NCBI RefSeq assembly: GCF_000799715.1
Contig: NZ_JUHG01000014.1
Coordinates: 310,001-374,000 of the forward strand
Length of the DNA: 64,000 bases
Source of the DNA: Martinezella rhizogenes
GTDB lineage: Bacteria > Pseudomonadota > Alphaproteobacteria > Rhizobiales > Rhizobiaceae
Direction: 5' to 3'
Both the position numbers and the translations under genes were made by a program. This document shows positions 44,352 through 52,841 of this stretch, one piece after another; the first letter of the stretch is position 1; the number at the start of each line of letters is the position of its first letter. The notes under the pieces are model-generated. The model had not been told where the DNA came from. It saw only the letters and a list, made by a program, of their open reading frames with translations, and made no database searches.

Positions 44352-44390
44352 TCCCAAAAAGTGTGAAGCGGTTTTTGGACAGGATCATGC
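44346..44390. repeat. palindromic intergenic repeat fused to the toxin gene end
   Basis: GCATGATCC (44346-44354) and GGATCATGC (44382-44390) are perfect inverted ends. CCAAAAA and TTTTTGG form an inner stem around GTGTGAAGCGG. I recall elements of this sequence scattered between genes in many Rhizobiales genomes. It overlaps the last six bases of the toxin gene, including its stop codon, and lies 32 bases before fmt. Confidence 0.75.
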
Positions 44391-44422
44391 CAAACTAGAT
44401 ACCTCTTAGCCGGACGGATCGT

Positions 44423-45370
44423 ATGTCGCTCAGCATCATCTTTATGGGAACGCCCGAATTTTCCGTGCCGACGTTGCGGTCGCTGATCGATGCGGGTCAT
44501 AAGATCCGCGCCGTCTATACGCAGCCGCCGCGTCCCGGCGGGCGGCGTGGGCTCGATCTGCAAAAGTCGCCGGTACATCAGGCGGCGGAGCTGCTGGGTC
44601 TGCCGGTATTCACGCCGGTCAATTTCAAGGATCCGGACGAGCGCCAGCGTTTTCGCGAGCTCGATGCCGATGTCGCCGTGGTTGTCGCCTACGGCCTGCT
44701 GCTGCCCGAGGCGATCCTCACCGGCACGCGGCTCGGCTGCTACAATGGCCATGCCTCGCTATTGCCGCGCTGGCGTGGGGCCGCTCCCATCCAGCGGGCA
44801 ATCATGGCCGGCGACAAGAAGACCGGCATGATGGTGATGAAGATGGATAAGGGCCTCGATACCGGCCCGGTCGCCCTGACCCGCGAAATTGAGATCAGCG
44901 ACACCATGACTGCCGGCGAGCTGCATGACAAGCTCATGCTCACTGGCGCCAAGGCCATGGCCGAGGCAATGAACAAGCTAGAATATAACGAGCTGTCGCT
45001 GACCGAGCAGCCCGCCGAGGGCGTCGTCTACGCCGCCAAGATCGACAAGGGCGAGACCCGTATTGATTTCAGTAAGCCGGCCGCCGATGTTCACAATCAT
45101 ATTCGCGGCCTGTCGCCCTTTCCCGGCGCCTGGTTCGAAGCCGAGATCGCCGGCAAGCCGGAGCGTGTGAAGGTGCTTGGCTCCGAACTCGCCGAGGGCG
45201 AGGGCGCGTCTGGTGAAGCGCTGACCGATGATTTGGTGATTGCCTGCAACTCCGGTGCTATCAGGCTGACGAAGTTGCAGAAAGCCGGCGGCAAGCCACT
45301 GGCTGCGGCCGATTTCTTACGCGGCACGCCAATTGCGGCGGGCACGATACTGGCGACGGGATCGGTCTGA
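44423..45370 (+). CDS. fmt: methionyl-tRNA formyltransferase
   Basis: A 315-residue enzyme that formylates initiator Met-tRNA using 10-formyl-tetrahydrofolate. The N-terminal formyltransferase domain starts IIFMGTPEFSVPTL. The catalytic Asn-His-Asp region is CYNGHASLLPRWRGAAPIQ (Asn and His about residue 108-110), followed by TGMMVMKMDKGLDTGPVAL. The C-terminal OB-like domain (about 205-315) binds tRNA. It is coupled to truA (TGATG overlap) and separated from def by the toxin-antitoxin insert. Confidence 0.95.
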   Translation: MSLSIIFMGTPEFSVPTLRSLIDAGHKIRAVYTQPPRPGGRRGLDLQKSPVHQAAELLGLPVFTPVNFKDPDERQRFRELDADVAVVVAYGLLLPEAILTGTRLGCYNGHASLLPRWRGAAPIQRAIMAGDKKTGMMVMKMDKGLDTGPVALTREIEISDTMTAGELHDKLMLTGAKAMAEAMNKLEYNELSLTEQPAEGVVYAAKIDKGETRIDFSKPAADVHNHIRGLSPFPGAWFEAEIAGKPERVKVLGSELAEGEGASGEALTDDLVIACNSGAIRLTKLQKAGGKPLAAADFLRGTPIAAGTILATGSV

Positions 45371-46167
45371 TGCCGCGTTACCGCATGACCGTCGAATATG
45401 ACGGTGTCCCCTATGTCGGTTGGCAACGTCAGAACAATGGTCCTTCCGTGCAGGGCGCGATCGAGCGCGCCATCCTGTCGTTGACGGGTGAGACGGTTTC
45501 CGTTCGCGGCGCTGGACGCACCGATTCCGGCGTGCATGCCGTGGGCCAGGTTACCCATGCCGACCTCTCCAAGGAATGGAAGCCGCACACGCTGCGCAAT
45601 GCGCTGAATGCCCATCTGCGAAAAGCCGGAGACCGCGTTGCCATTCTGAATGTGACGGAAGTCAATGCCAGCTTCGACGCCCGTTTCTCGGCGATCCGCC
45701 GGCACTATCTCTATCGCATCATCGTCCGCCGCGCGCCGCTGGCGCTGGAGGCCGGGCGGGCCTGGTGGGTGGCGAAGGATATGGATCATCAGGTCATGCA
45801 CGCGGCGGCACAGACCCTGGTCGGTCGGCATGATTTCACGACGTTCCGATCGGTACATTGCCAGGCGAACAGCCCTGTGCGCACGCTCGACCGGCTGGAT
45901 GTGACCCGCAATGGCGAGCTGATCGAGATCCGCGCCACCGCGCAGAGCTTCCTGCACAACCAGATCCGCTCCTTTGCCGGAACGTTGAAGCTCGCAGGCG
46001 AGGGCAAGTGGACGCCGGACGATGTGCGGGCCGCATTGGACGCGCGTGACCGCAAGGCCTGCGGCCCAGTCGCGCCGCCTAACGGGCTTTATTTCATGCA
46101 GGTGGATTATCGCGATGATGCCGGTTCCGCGCCGCCGATCCTTGACGACGAATCCGACGATTCATGA
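45370..46167 (+). CDS. truA: tRNA pseudouridine(38-40) synthase TruA
   Basis: A 265-residue pseudouridine synthase for the anticodon arm (positions 38-40). The catalytic Asp is in GAGRTDSGVHAVGQV (about residues 47-61). MTVEYDGVPYVGWQRQ at the start and SFLHNQIRSFAGTLKLAGEGK (about 195-215) are the other TruA motifs. The start shares a base with the fmt stop. Length is normal. Confidence 0.95.
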   Translation: MPRYRMTVEYDGVPYVGWQRQNNGPSVQGAIERAILSLTGETVSVRGAGRTDSGVHAVGQVTHADLSKEWKPHTLRNALNAHLRKAGDRVAILNVTEVNASFDARFSAIRRHYLYRIIVRRAPLALEAGRAWWVAKDMDHQVMHAAAQTLVGRHDFTTFRSVHCQANSPVRTLDRLDVTRNGELIEIRATAQSFLHNQIRSFAGTLKLAGEGKWTPDDVRAALDARDRKACGPVAPPNGLYFMQVDYRDDAGSAPPILDDESDDS

Positions 46168-46287
46168 GGTGCCCGTCCAGGTTTGTGTGGAGCGATACAT
46201 TATGTCGCGCGCATACTTGTCACGACACAATCGATGGCTTATAGGCCTCCCCGGGAGGATCGACAGCCGAATGATATGAGGTTTGCG

Positions 46288-48006
46288 ATGTCCAGTAATC
46301 CCAAAAGCATCAACACGCGCGCCGAACGCTCTCCCACCATTGAGATGAGCCGGCGGCAACTTCTTGGATCCGCAGCCGCCAGCGCCGCTGTTTTTAGCCT
46401 TCCCGCGCTGCCCAGCTGGGCTGCTCCTGCCGAGAGGGCAGTGGATGTCCTGCTGATTGGCGGCGGCATCATGAGCGCGACGCTCGGTGTTCTCCTGACC
46501 GAGCTGGAGCCTTCCTGGACGATCGAAATGATCGAGCGGCTCGACGATGTCGCATTGGAAAGCTCCAACGGCTGGAACAATGCCGGGACCGGCCATTCGG
46601 CTTTGGCCGAACTCAACTACACGCCCCAAGACGAGAACGGCACTGTCCATATCAGCAAGGCGGTCGAGATCAACGAATCCTTCCAGATCTCCCGCCAGTT
46701 CTTCGCCCATCAGGTGAATGTGGGCGTTCTGAAAAACCCGCGTTCATTTATCAATTCCACGCCCCATATGAGCTTTGTCTGGGGCGACAAGAATACGGAC
46801 TTCCTGGAGAAGCGTCATCAGGCGCTGAAGGCAAGTCCGCTCTTTTCCGGCATGAAATTCTCGCGCGATCATGACGAGATCGCGAAATGGGTTCCGCTGA
46901 TGATGGAAGGACGCGACCGCTCACAGAACATCGCGGCGACTTGGTGCCCACTGGGAACCGACGTGAATTTCGGCGAGATCACCCGGCAATATGTCACGCA
47001 TCTCAAGAGCCAGCGGACCTTCCAGCTGCACACCTCTTCGGAAGTAAAGGAGATTGCGCGCAACGAGGACGGCACCTGGCGCGTCACCTATGCGGATACC
47101 AAGGACGGTTCCAGCAAGGGTGCGATCGACGCCAAGTTCCTGTTCGTCGGTGCCGGTGGCGCCGCCCTGCCGTTGCTCCAGATGTCGGGCATTCCCGAAG
47201 GCGACGACTATGCCGGTTTCCCGGTTGGTGGGTCGTTCCTCGTCTGCGATAATCCCGATGTGACAAGCCTGCATCTGGCAAAGGCCTATGGCCAGGCGTC
47301 AACCGGTGCGCCGCCCATGTCCGTGCCGCATCTCGACACGCGCATGCTGGACGGAAAGCGGGTGGTTCTGTTCGGACCCTTCGCCACCTTCTCCACCAAG
47401 TTCCTGAAAGAGGGATCTTATCTCGACCTCCCGGCTTCGGTGACGCTCGATAATATCTGGCCGATGATCCGGGTGGCCCTGGACGAGTTCAGCCTCGTGG
47501 AATACCTCGCAGGCCAGCTGATGCTGTCCGACGAGGACCGTCTGACGGCGCTGCGCGAATATTTCCCGAAGGCCGAAGCAAAGGATTGGCGCCTGTGGCA
47601 GGCCGGTCAGCGCGTCCAGATCATCAAGCGCGACGAGGAAAAAGGTGGCGTCCTGAAGCTCGGGACCGAAATCGTTGCATCGAAAGACGGCAGCATCGCC
47701 GCATTGCTCGGCGCTTCGCCCGGAGCATCCACCGCGCCGCCCATCATGCTCGATCTGCTCAAGAAGGTTTTTGCCGATCGGCTCGCGACGCCCGAATGGC
47801 AGGAAAAGATCCACAAGATCGTTCCGAGCTATGGCGTGAAACTGAACGAGACCCCGCAGGTGCTTGCCGAGGAATGGGCCGCGACGGCCGATCGGCTGCA
47901 ACTGGCTATCGCCCCGCCGGCCATCGATCCGTCCGCGCTTGCAAAGCCCGACGGGACGAGCATCCCGAAGGGCGCAGTCAAGCAAGTTCCGGATATGGCG
48001 CTCTAA
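46288..48006 (+). CDS. mqo: malate:quinone oxidoreductase with a Tat-type signal
   Basis: A 572-residue FAD enzyme oxidising malate and reducing quinone. FAD motif: VDVLLIGGGIMSATLG (about residues 55-70). Mqo-specific stretches: SSNGWNNAGTGHSALAELNYTP and FVGAGGAALPLLQMSGIPE (listed separately). Residues 20-50 carry SRRQLLGSAAASAAVFSLPALPSWAAP, a twin-arginine signal with a cleavage-like site; ordinary Mqo is a cytoplasmic peripheral protein of about 500 residues. The frame opens at 46183. The ATG at 46288 is chosen because GAGG lies six bases upstream. It is a single gene flanked by truA and a repeat. Confidence 0.9.
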   Translation: MSSNPKSINTRAERSPTIEMSRRQLLGSAAASAAVFSLPALPSWAAPAERAVDVLLIGGGIMSATLGVLLTELEPSWTIEMIERLDDVALESSNGWNNAGTGHSALAELNYTPQDENGTVHISKAVEINESFQISRQFFAHQVNVGVLKNPRSFINSTPHMSFVWGDKNTDFLEKRHQALKASPLFSGMKFSRDHDEIAKWVPLMMEGRDRSQNIAATWCPLGTDVNFGEITRQYVTHLKSQRTFQLHTSSEVKEIARNEDGTWRVTYADTKDGSSKGAIDAKFLFVGAGGAALPLLQMSGIPEGDDYAGFPVGGSFLVCDNPDVTSLHLAKAYGQASTGAPPMSVPHLDTRMLDGKRVVLFGPFATFSTKFLKEGSYLDLPASVTLDNIWPMIRVALDEFSLVEYLAGQLMLSDEDRLTALREYFPKAEAKDWRLWQAGQRVQIIKRDEEKGGVLKLGTEIVASKDGSIAALLGASPGASTAPPIMLDLLKKVFADRLATPEWQEKIHKIVPSYGVKLNETPQVLAEEWAATADRLQLAIAPPAIDPSALAKPDGTSIPKGAVKQVPDMAL

Positions 48007-48021
48007 CTTATTGTCTCTACG

Positions 48022-48063
48022 CAATCCCGAACGGAAAACCGCTACGCACTTTTCCTGGAATTG
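48022..48063. repeat. short palindromic intergenic repeat, copy 2
   Basis: The same 42-base element as at 31548-31589: CAATCCC...GGAATTG ends, interior GAACGGAAAA and CGCACTTTTCC. It lies 16 bases after the mqo stop and could form a hairpin at the 3' end of that transcript. Confidence 0.7.
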
Positions 48064-48148
48064 CTCTAATTGTGCTCCGGCACGCAAGACCGGCTCTGAT
48101 ATGTATGCGGAGCCGGTTTGCGGCCGAATGTTGGTGCGGATCGAACAG

Positions 48149-48748
48149 CTAGCCCGGCGGATAGACGCCGAGGAAACGCTGCAGGAAGTCGGTCAGCAGC
48201 ATGGTCGGGATGAGCAGCACCAGCGTCAAGGTGCCGATGAAGAGCGGATGCGTGCCGCAGATCATCCTGAGGACGCGGGCAAGGGAAAAGACGATCGCCA
48301 TCATCAGCGCCAGCCATAGAATGGCCACCAGCCCGCTGGAGCCGGGGATGAAGGCGAGCAGTGCGATCAGCAGCGCATTGAGATAGGATGTCGGCAGGGC
48401 GAGCCAGTTGACGACGACAACGACGGGCGCGAATTTGTCGCCGAAGCGAAAGATCATTAACAGCACGCCGGCGAGCACGACCGGTGTCAGCCAGCTTGCC
48501 GCCTCGACCAGCGCCAGGCGAAGGAAGAAGGCCATGCCGGTCGAGGTTTCCGGTGGCATGGCGGTGAGATAGGCCTGCCGCCACCAGAGCCATGAAATGC
48601 CGATCGACGGTAGGCTCCAGAGGATCGCCCAGAAGGATCGCAGCATTCCACGGTCCGATATGTCGAGATATTGGAAGCCGCGCGCGTCCATTCGCAGCAG
48701 AAGCCACAGGCCCGCCAGATAATATTGGACTTCCTTAAAGCTCGGCAT
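48149..48748 (-). CDS. hypothetical polytopic membrane protein downstream of dapE
   Basis: A 199-residue protein I cannot place in a named family. It has about five hydrophobic helices by eye (about residues 40-60, 72-95, 105-128, 130-152 and 168-190). The N-terminal segment PSFKEVQYYLAGLWLLLRMD and the middle RGMLRSFWAILWSLP are typical of inner-membrane topology with positive-inside flanks. The frame begins with TTG at 48754; the ATG at 48748 is preferred. It overlaps the end of dapE by 14 bases, so the two are cotranscribed. Function unknown. Confidence 0.7.
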   Translation of the reverse strand: MPSFKEVQYYLAGLWLLLRMDARGFQYLDISDRGMLRSFWAILWSLPSIGISWLWWRQAYLTAMPPETSTGMAFFLRLALVEAASWLTPVVLAGVLLMIFRFGDKFAPVVVVVNWLALPTSYLNALLIALLAFIPGSSGLVAILWLALMMAIVFSLARVLRMICGTHPLFIGTLTLVLLIPTMLLTDFLQRFLGVYPPG

Positions 48749-49928
48749 TCGCAAACCAGCGCTGGATGAAGGTCCCGTAGATCTCGGTCAGGGTTTCAAG
48801 ATCCGCTACGGCCACCCGCTCATCGACCATGTGCATGGTCTGGCCGACAAGGCCGAATTCCACCACTGGGCAATAGTCCTTGATATAGCGCGCATCCGAG
48901 GTGCCGCCGGTCGTCGAAAGCTTCGGCGTCTGGCCGGTGATGTTTTCGATCGCCGAGGAGAGCGACGCGATCAGTGCGTTGTTGCGCGTCAGGAAGACCT
49001 GGCTTGGACGTTCGGACCAGGTGATATCGTATTTAGTCGGCTTACGACCGGGGCGGAGTGTCTGGTCGGCCGCGGCGGCATCGAGACGCGCGAGGATTTC
49101 CGCCTTCAGGGCCTCGACGGTCCAGGTGTCGTTGAAGCGGATGTTGAAGGCGGCGGTCGCCTTGGCCGCGATGACGTTGGTGGCGGTATTGCCGACATCG
49201 ATCGTCGTCACTTCGAGATTCGACGGCTGGAAGTTGTCGGTGCCGGCGTCGAAGGGCGGGTCGAGCAGCGCTTCGGTCAACTTGACGATGCTGCGCACCG
49301 GATTGTCGGCGAGGTGCGGGTAGGCGGCATGGCCCTGCACGCCGTGAACGGTGATGAAGCCGGAGATCGAGCCGCGACGGCCGATCTTGATCATGTCGCC
49401 GAGCTGATCGGGATTGGTCGGCTCCCCGACGAGCGAAGCGTCCCATTGCTCGCCGCGTTCGGCCGCCCATTGCAGCAGCTTGACCGTGCCGTTGATCGCC
49501 GGGCCTTCCTCGTCGCCGGTGATCAGGAAGGAGATGGAGCCGGCCGGTGGCCCATGCTTCTCGATATGGCGGGCGACGGCGGCGGCAAAGCAGGCGATGC
49601 CGCCCTTCATGTCGACCGCGCCGCGGCCAAACAGTTCGCCGCCGTCGATGTCGGCGGCAAAGGGCGGATGGCTCCAGGAATCGGCGTCGCCGACGGGCAC
49701 GACGTCGGTGTGACCGGCGAACATCAGATGCGGCCCCTCGGTGCCGAGACGGGCATAGAGGTTCTCGATATCGGGCGTGCCCGCCTCGCTGGCCGTCATG
49801 CGCTCGACCTTGAAGCCGAGCGGCAGTAGCATGTCGGCGAGCGCGGTGAGCGCCCCGCCTTCGGCCGGCGTTACGGAAGCGCAGCGGATCAGGGTTTGCA
49901 AATTGGCGACGGGATCGGTGGCGGTCAT
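48735..49928 (-). CDS. dapE: succinyl-diaminopimelate desuccinylase
   Basis: A 397-residue M20 di-zinc hydrolase that removes succinate from N-succinyl-LL-DAP in the lysine and peptidoglycan pathway. Metal ligands: LMFAGHTDVVP (His about 70), GRGAVDMKGGIACF (Asp about 103), ITGDEEGPAINGT (Glu-Glu about 137-138). The dimerisation lid domain is about residues 180-295. A late His region GLVGQTMHMVDE completes the site. dapD is 167 bases upstream on the same strand, so the two steps of the succinylase branch are adjacent. Confidence 0.94.
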   Translation of the reverse strand: MTATDPVANLQTLIRCASVTPAEGGALTALADMLLPLGFKVERMTASEAGTPDIENLYARLGTEGPHLMFAGHTDVVPVGDADSWSHPPFAADIDGGELFGRGAVDMKGGIACFAAAVARHIEKHGPPAGSISFLITGDEEGPAINGTVKLLQWAAERGEQWDASLVGEPTNPDQLGDMIKIGRRGSISGFITVHGVQGHAAYPHLADNPVRSIVKLTEALLDPPFDAGTDNFQPSNLEVTTIDVGNTATNVIAAKATAAFNIRFNDTWTVEALKAEILARLDAAAADQTLRPGRKPTKYDITWSERPSQVFLTRNNALIASLSSAIENITGQTPKLSTTGGTSDARYIKDYCPVVEFGLVGQTMHMVDERVAVADLETLTEIYGTFIQRWFANAEL

Positions 49929-50058
49929 CGGAGGCTACTTATCCGGGGAGAGATGGCAAGGCGATGGCGAGGCTATGGCAACTGATGGGCGATTATTGTC
50001 TGAAAATTGCCGCCGTAGTTCCAGCAGATCATATGGGGCTGTTAGCAAGCCGGGGAAG

Positions 50059-50086
50059 GGGAGCGCGACCCGGAAGGCGCGCTCCC
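50059..50086 (-). terminator. hairpin after dapD
   Basis: GGGAGCGCG (50059-50067) and CGCGCTCCC (50078-50086) form a perfect nine-pair stem, nine bases after the dapD stop on the minus strand. There is no T run, so it may only attenuate transcription into dapE. Confidence 0.5.
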
Positions 50087-50095
50087 GGAACCATA

Positions 50096-50953
50096 TCAAT
50101 CGCGCAGCAGCTCGTTGATACCGGTCTTGGAGCGGGTCTTTTCATCGACGCGCTTGACGATGACGGCGCAATAGAGACTCGGAGCCGGCTGGCCATTTGC
50201 CATGATATTGCCGTTCGGCAGCGCACCGGCAACGACGACGGAGTAGGGCGGCACTTCGCCATAGGTGATCTCGCCGGTGGCGCGATCGACGATCTTGGTC
50301 GACTTGCCGATGAAGACGCCCATGCCGAGGACCGAGCCTTCGCGGATGATGCAGCCTTCGACCACTTCCGAGCGGGCACCGATGAAGCAATTGTCCTCGA
50401 TGATCGTTGGGCCGGCCTGCATTGGTTCCAGCACGCCACCGATGCCGACGCCGCCGGAAAGATGCACATGCTTGCCGATCTGTGCGCAGGAGCCGACGGT
50501 CGCCCAGGTGTCGACCATGGTGCCTTCGCCGACATAGGCGCCGAGATTGACGAAGGACGGCATCAGGATGGCGTTCGGAGCGATATAGGCGGAGCGGCGG
50601 ACGACGGCGTTCGGCACGGCGCGGAAACCTGCTTCGCGGAAGCGGTTCTCGCCCCAGCCCTCGAACTTCGACGGCACCTTGTCCCACCAGGTCGAGCCGT
50701 CGGGGCCACCGTCGACGACCTGCATGTCGTTCAGACGGAAGGAGAGCAGCACGGCTTTCTTGAGCCACTGGTTGACGGTCCAGTTGCCGTCGGAACCACG
50801 CTCGGCCACGCGCACCTTGCCGCTGTCGAGCAGGTTCAGCGCCGTTTCAACAGCGTCGCGAACTTCGCCGCGCGTCGAGACGTTCACATTGTCGCGATTT
50901 TCAAAGGCCGCCTCGATGGCGTTTTCGAGAGAGGCGAGATCGGTGGCGCTCAT
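50096..50953 (-). CDS. dapD: 2,3,4,5-tetrahydropyridine-2,6-dicarboxylate N-succinyltransferase
   Basis: A 285-residue left-handed beta-helix acyltransferase that succinylates tetrahydrodipicolinate, the step before DapC and DapE. The hexapeptide repeats are visible as VRRSAYIAPNAILMPSFVNLGAYVGEGTMVDTWATVG (continuous region about residues 112-150), then GVGIGGVLEPMQAGPTIIEDNCFIGARSEVVEGCIIREGSVLGMG. Length fits the proteobacterial enzyme. Divergent from the LOG gene, with about 210 bases between. Confidence 0.95.
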   Translation of the reverse strand: MSATDLASLENAIEAAFENRDNVNVSTRGEVRDAVETALNLLDSGKVRVAERGSDGNWTVNQWLKKAVLLSFRLNDMQVVDGGPDGSTWWDKVPSKFEGWGENRFREAGFRAVPNAVVRRSAYIAPNAILMPSFVNLGAYVGEGTMVDTWATVGSCAQIGKHVHLSGGVGIGGVLEPMQAGPTIIEDNCFIGARSEVVEGCIIREGSVLGMGVFIGKSTKIVDRATGEITYGEVPPYSVVVAGALPNGNIMANGQPAPSLYCAVIVKRVDEKTRSKTGINELLRD

Positions 50954-51166
50954 GAGAATTCCTTAAACTTCAATGGCTATCGTTGCGATCGGAAGAGGGT
51001 CCGCAGATACGGTCGATTGGTCCTACAGCATAGGCCCGAAAAATGGAATGATTTTTCGGTGCGGATTAAGCTTGGATTCAAGGCGTTAGAGGGGCATATG
51101 CGATGCTCGGTTGCTTGCGCTGCGGTGTATGGTGACCCTTGAAGGATCGATCGAAAGGCATGGGAA

Positions 51167-52039
51167 ATGAGCAAGGCGAAAAATGGCAGGCTGAGGCGCA
51201 AGGATGGGGTGTGGGATCCCTTGAAGACGAGTTCGGCCGACAAGCAGCGGGCTGAGTCCGTTCCGAAGACGCCGCAGTCGATGTCGCCTTCCTATCGTCT
51301 CGCCTATGCCGACGAGGATTTTCTCTGCCGCGAGGAGTTGCGGCCGATCCGCCTTCAGCTCGAACTCCTGAAGACCGAGATGTCTCTCACCGAGCGCGGT
51401 ATCAAATCGACGGTGGTGATGTTCGGTGGCGCGCGTATTCCGGCGCCGGGCGCCAGCGCCTGGGCCGCGCGCAACGATGTGCAGCGCGCCAATCTCGAGG
51501 CAGCCTCCGTCTATTACGAGGAAGCGCGCAAGTTCGCCCGGCTATGCTCGCGCTATTCCGCCGGCTTCGATTTTCATGAGTATGTCGTGGTCACCGGCGG
51601 TGGCCCCGGCGTCATGGAAGCCGGCAATCGTGGTGCATCGGAAGAGGGTGCTCCCTCCATCGGCCTCAACATCGTACTGCCGCACGAACAGGCGCCGAAT
51701 GTCTACGTGACGCCGGAGCTCAGCTTCAATTTCCACTATTTCGCGATCCGCAAGATGCATTTCATGGTGCGCGCCAAGGCGATCGCTGTGTTTCCGGGCG
51801 GGTTCGGCACGCTGGACGAGCTGTTCGAATGCCTGACGCTGATCCAGACCGGCCGCATGGAGCATTTGCCGCTGATCCTGTTTGGCGAAAAGTTCTGGCG
51901 CGACATCATCAACTTCGATGCACTCGCCGAATTTGGCACCATCGCGCCCGACGACGTCAAGCTGATCAGCTTCGTCGATACGGCAGAGGACGCCTGGAAG
52001 ATCGTCTCGGATTTCTACGAGCACGACAACGGACACTGA
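51167..52039 (+). CDS. LOG-family nucleotide 5'-phosphate phosphoribohydrolase-like protein
   Basis: A 290-residue Rossmann protein of the TIGR00730/LOG group, some of which make cytokinin bases from nucleotides. The diagnostic VVTGGGPGVMEAGNRGASEEG (about residues 141-161, the GGGxG and RGA pattern) and FPGGFGTLDELFECLT (about 210-225, PGGxGTxxE) are intact. It is longer than plant-type LOGs at the N-terminus (about 90 extra residues). Whether it acts on cytokinin nucleotides or is a general nucleotidase is undecided. A terminator follows, shared with the convergent EF-hand gene. Confidence 0.9.
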   Translation: MSKAKNGRLRRKDGVWDPLKTSSADKQRAESVPKTPQSMSPSYRLAYADEDFLCREELRPIRLQLELLKTEMSLTERGIKSTVVMFGGARIPAPGASAWAARNDVQRANLEAASVYYEEARKFARLCSRYSAGFDFHEYVVVTGGGPGVMEAGNRGASEEGAPSIGLNIVLPHEQAPNVYVTPELSFNFHYFAIRKMHFMVRAKAIAVFPGGFGTLDELFECLTLIQTGRMEHLPLILFGEKFWRDIINFDALAEFGTIAPDDVKLISFVDTAEDAWKIVSDFYEHDNGH

Positions 52040-52043
52040 CAAG

Positions 52044-52069
52044 AAAAGCCCACCTTACGGCGGGCTTTT
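52044..52069. terminator. bidirectional terminator between LOG and EF-hand genes
   Basis: AAAAGCCCACC (52044-52054) pairs with GGCGGGCTTTT (52059-52069), with one A-C mismatch and a TTAC loop. Both arms end in A/T runs and it sits just after the LOG-gene stop, before the convergent stop at 52102. Confidence 0.82.
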
Positions 52070-52101
52070 CATTCAACAATCAATCATACCCGATGGGATA
52101 T

Positions 52102-52728
52102 TCAGAGCAGTGGGCGGTCCGGCATGTCGTCCAGTGAGATCACGCCGTCATGGTTGCGGTCCATGCGGTCGAAGAACTTGTTGGCGGCGTCTTCGGCTTC
52201 CTGTTTGCTGATCTGACCGTTTTCGTCCTTGTCGACGCGGTGGAACAGCATCATGCCACGCATAAGTCCGGCTTCATGCATGAAGCGGCCGTGATGTCCG
52301 TGACGGCGCGGGCCATTGTCACCCTTGTTGTCGTCGTTCTGAGCCTGGTCGCCTTTGGCCTGATCGTTCTGGGCCTGATTGTTGGCCTGATCGTCGTTGG
52401 TCTTTGCGTGTGCGGCCTTCCATTCCTTGATGCGCTCTTGGCGATAGGTGCGCACCTCGCCAGGGGTGATCTGGCCATCGTGATTGGTATCGATCTGATC
52501 GAAGATCTTGTCGACGCCGGCCTTGACCTCATCCTTGGTGACCTTCGTATCGCCAGGCTGGCCGAACTGCTTCAGCATGCGCACATAGGCGATCTCAGGC
52601 GAAAAGCGCGGACCATCGCGGCCGTCCTTGCCGTCGTGGCCGCGTTGCGCGGCAAAGCTACCTTGCGCGGCAGCACCGACCAGAAGAGCTGCGGAAAGGC
52701 CCGCCAGAAGAAGTTTTTTCCCGTTCAT
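52102..52728 (-). CDS. secreted EF-hand calcium-binding protein
   Basis: A 208-residue exported protein. The signal peptide is about residues 1-27 (AALLVGAAAQGSFAAQ). Three EF-hand loops are seen: DTNHDGQITPGE (about residue 79), DKDENGQISKQE (about 168) and DRNHDGVISLDD (about 193). A low-complexity Asn/Gln/Asp/Lys-rich linker with repeated QAQNDQAKGDQAQND segments and a His-rich HGHHGRF separates the first from the second. The loops have the DxDxDG-type ligand pattern, so calcium binding is likely. The role is unknown; it could buffer or sense periplasmic calcium. Confidence 0.85.
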   Translation of the reverse strand: MNGKKLLLAGLSAALLVGAAAQGSFAAQRGHDGKDGRDGPRFSPEIAYVRMLKQFGQPGDTKVTKDEVKAGVDKIFDQIDTNHDGQITPGEVRTYRQERIKEWKAAHAKTNDDQANNQAQNDQAKGDQAQNDDNKGDNGPRRHGHHGRFMHEAGLMRGMMLFHRVDKDENGQISKQEAEDAANKFFDRMDRNHDGVISLDDMPDRPLL

Positions 52729-52841
52729 CGTTTTTCCTTTCGTGTCGAGGAATGGTCAAACGATACGGCTGGCGGTCGGAAACGACCAATTAAACATCTG
52801 TAAGGCGGATGAAACTTTCGTAACCCCGCCCTAATGAACGG

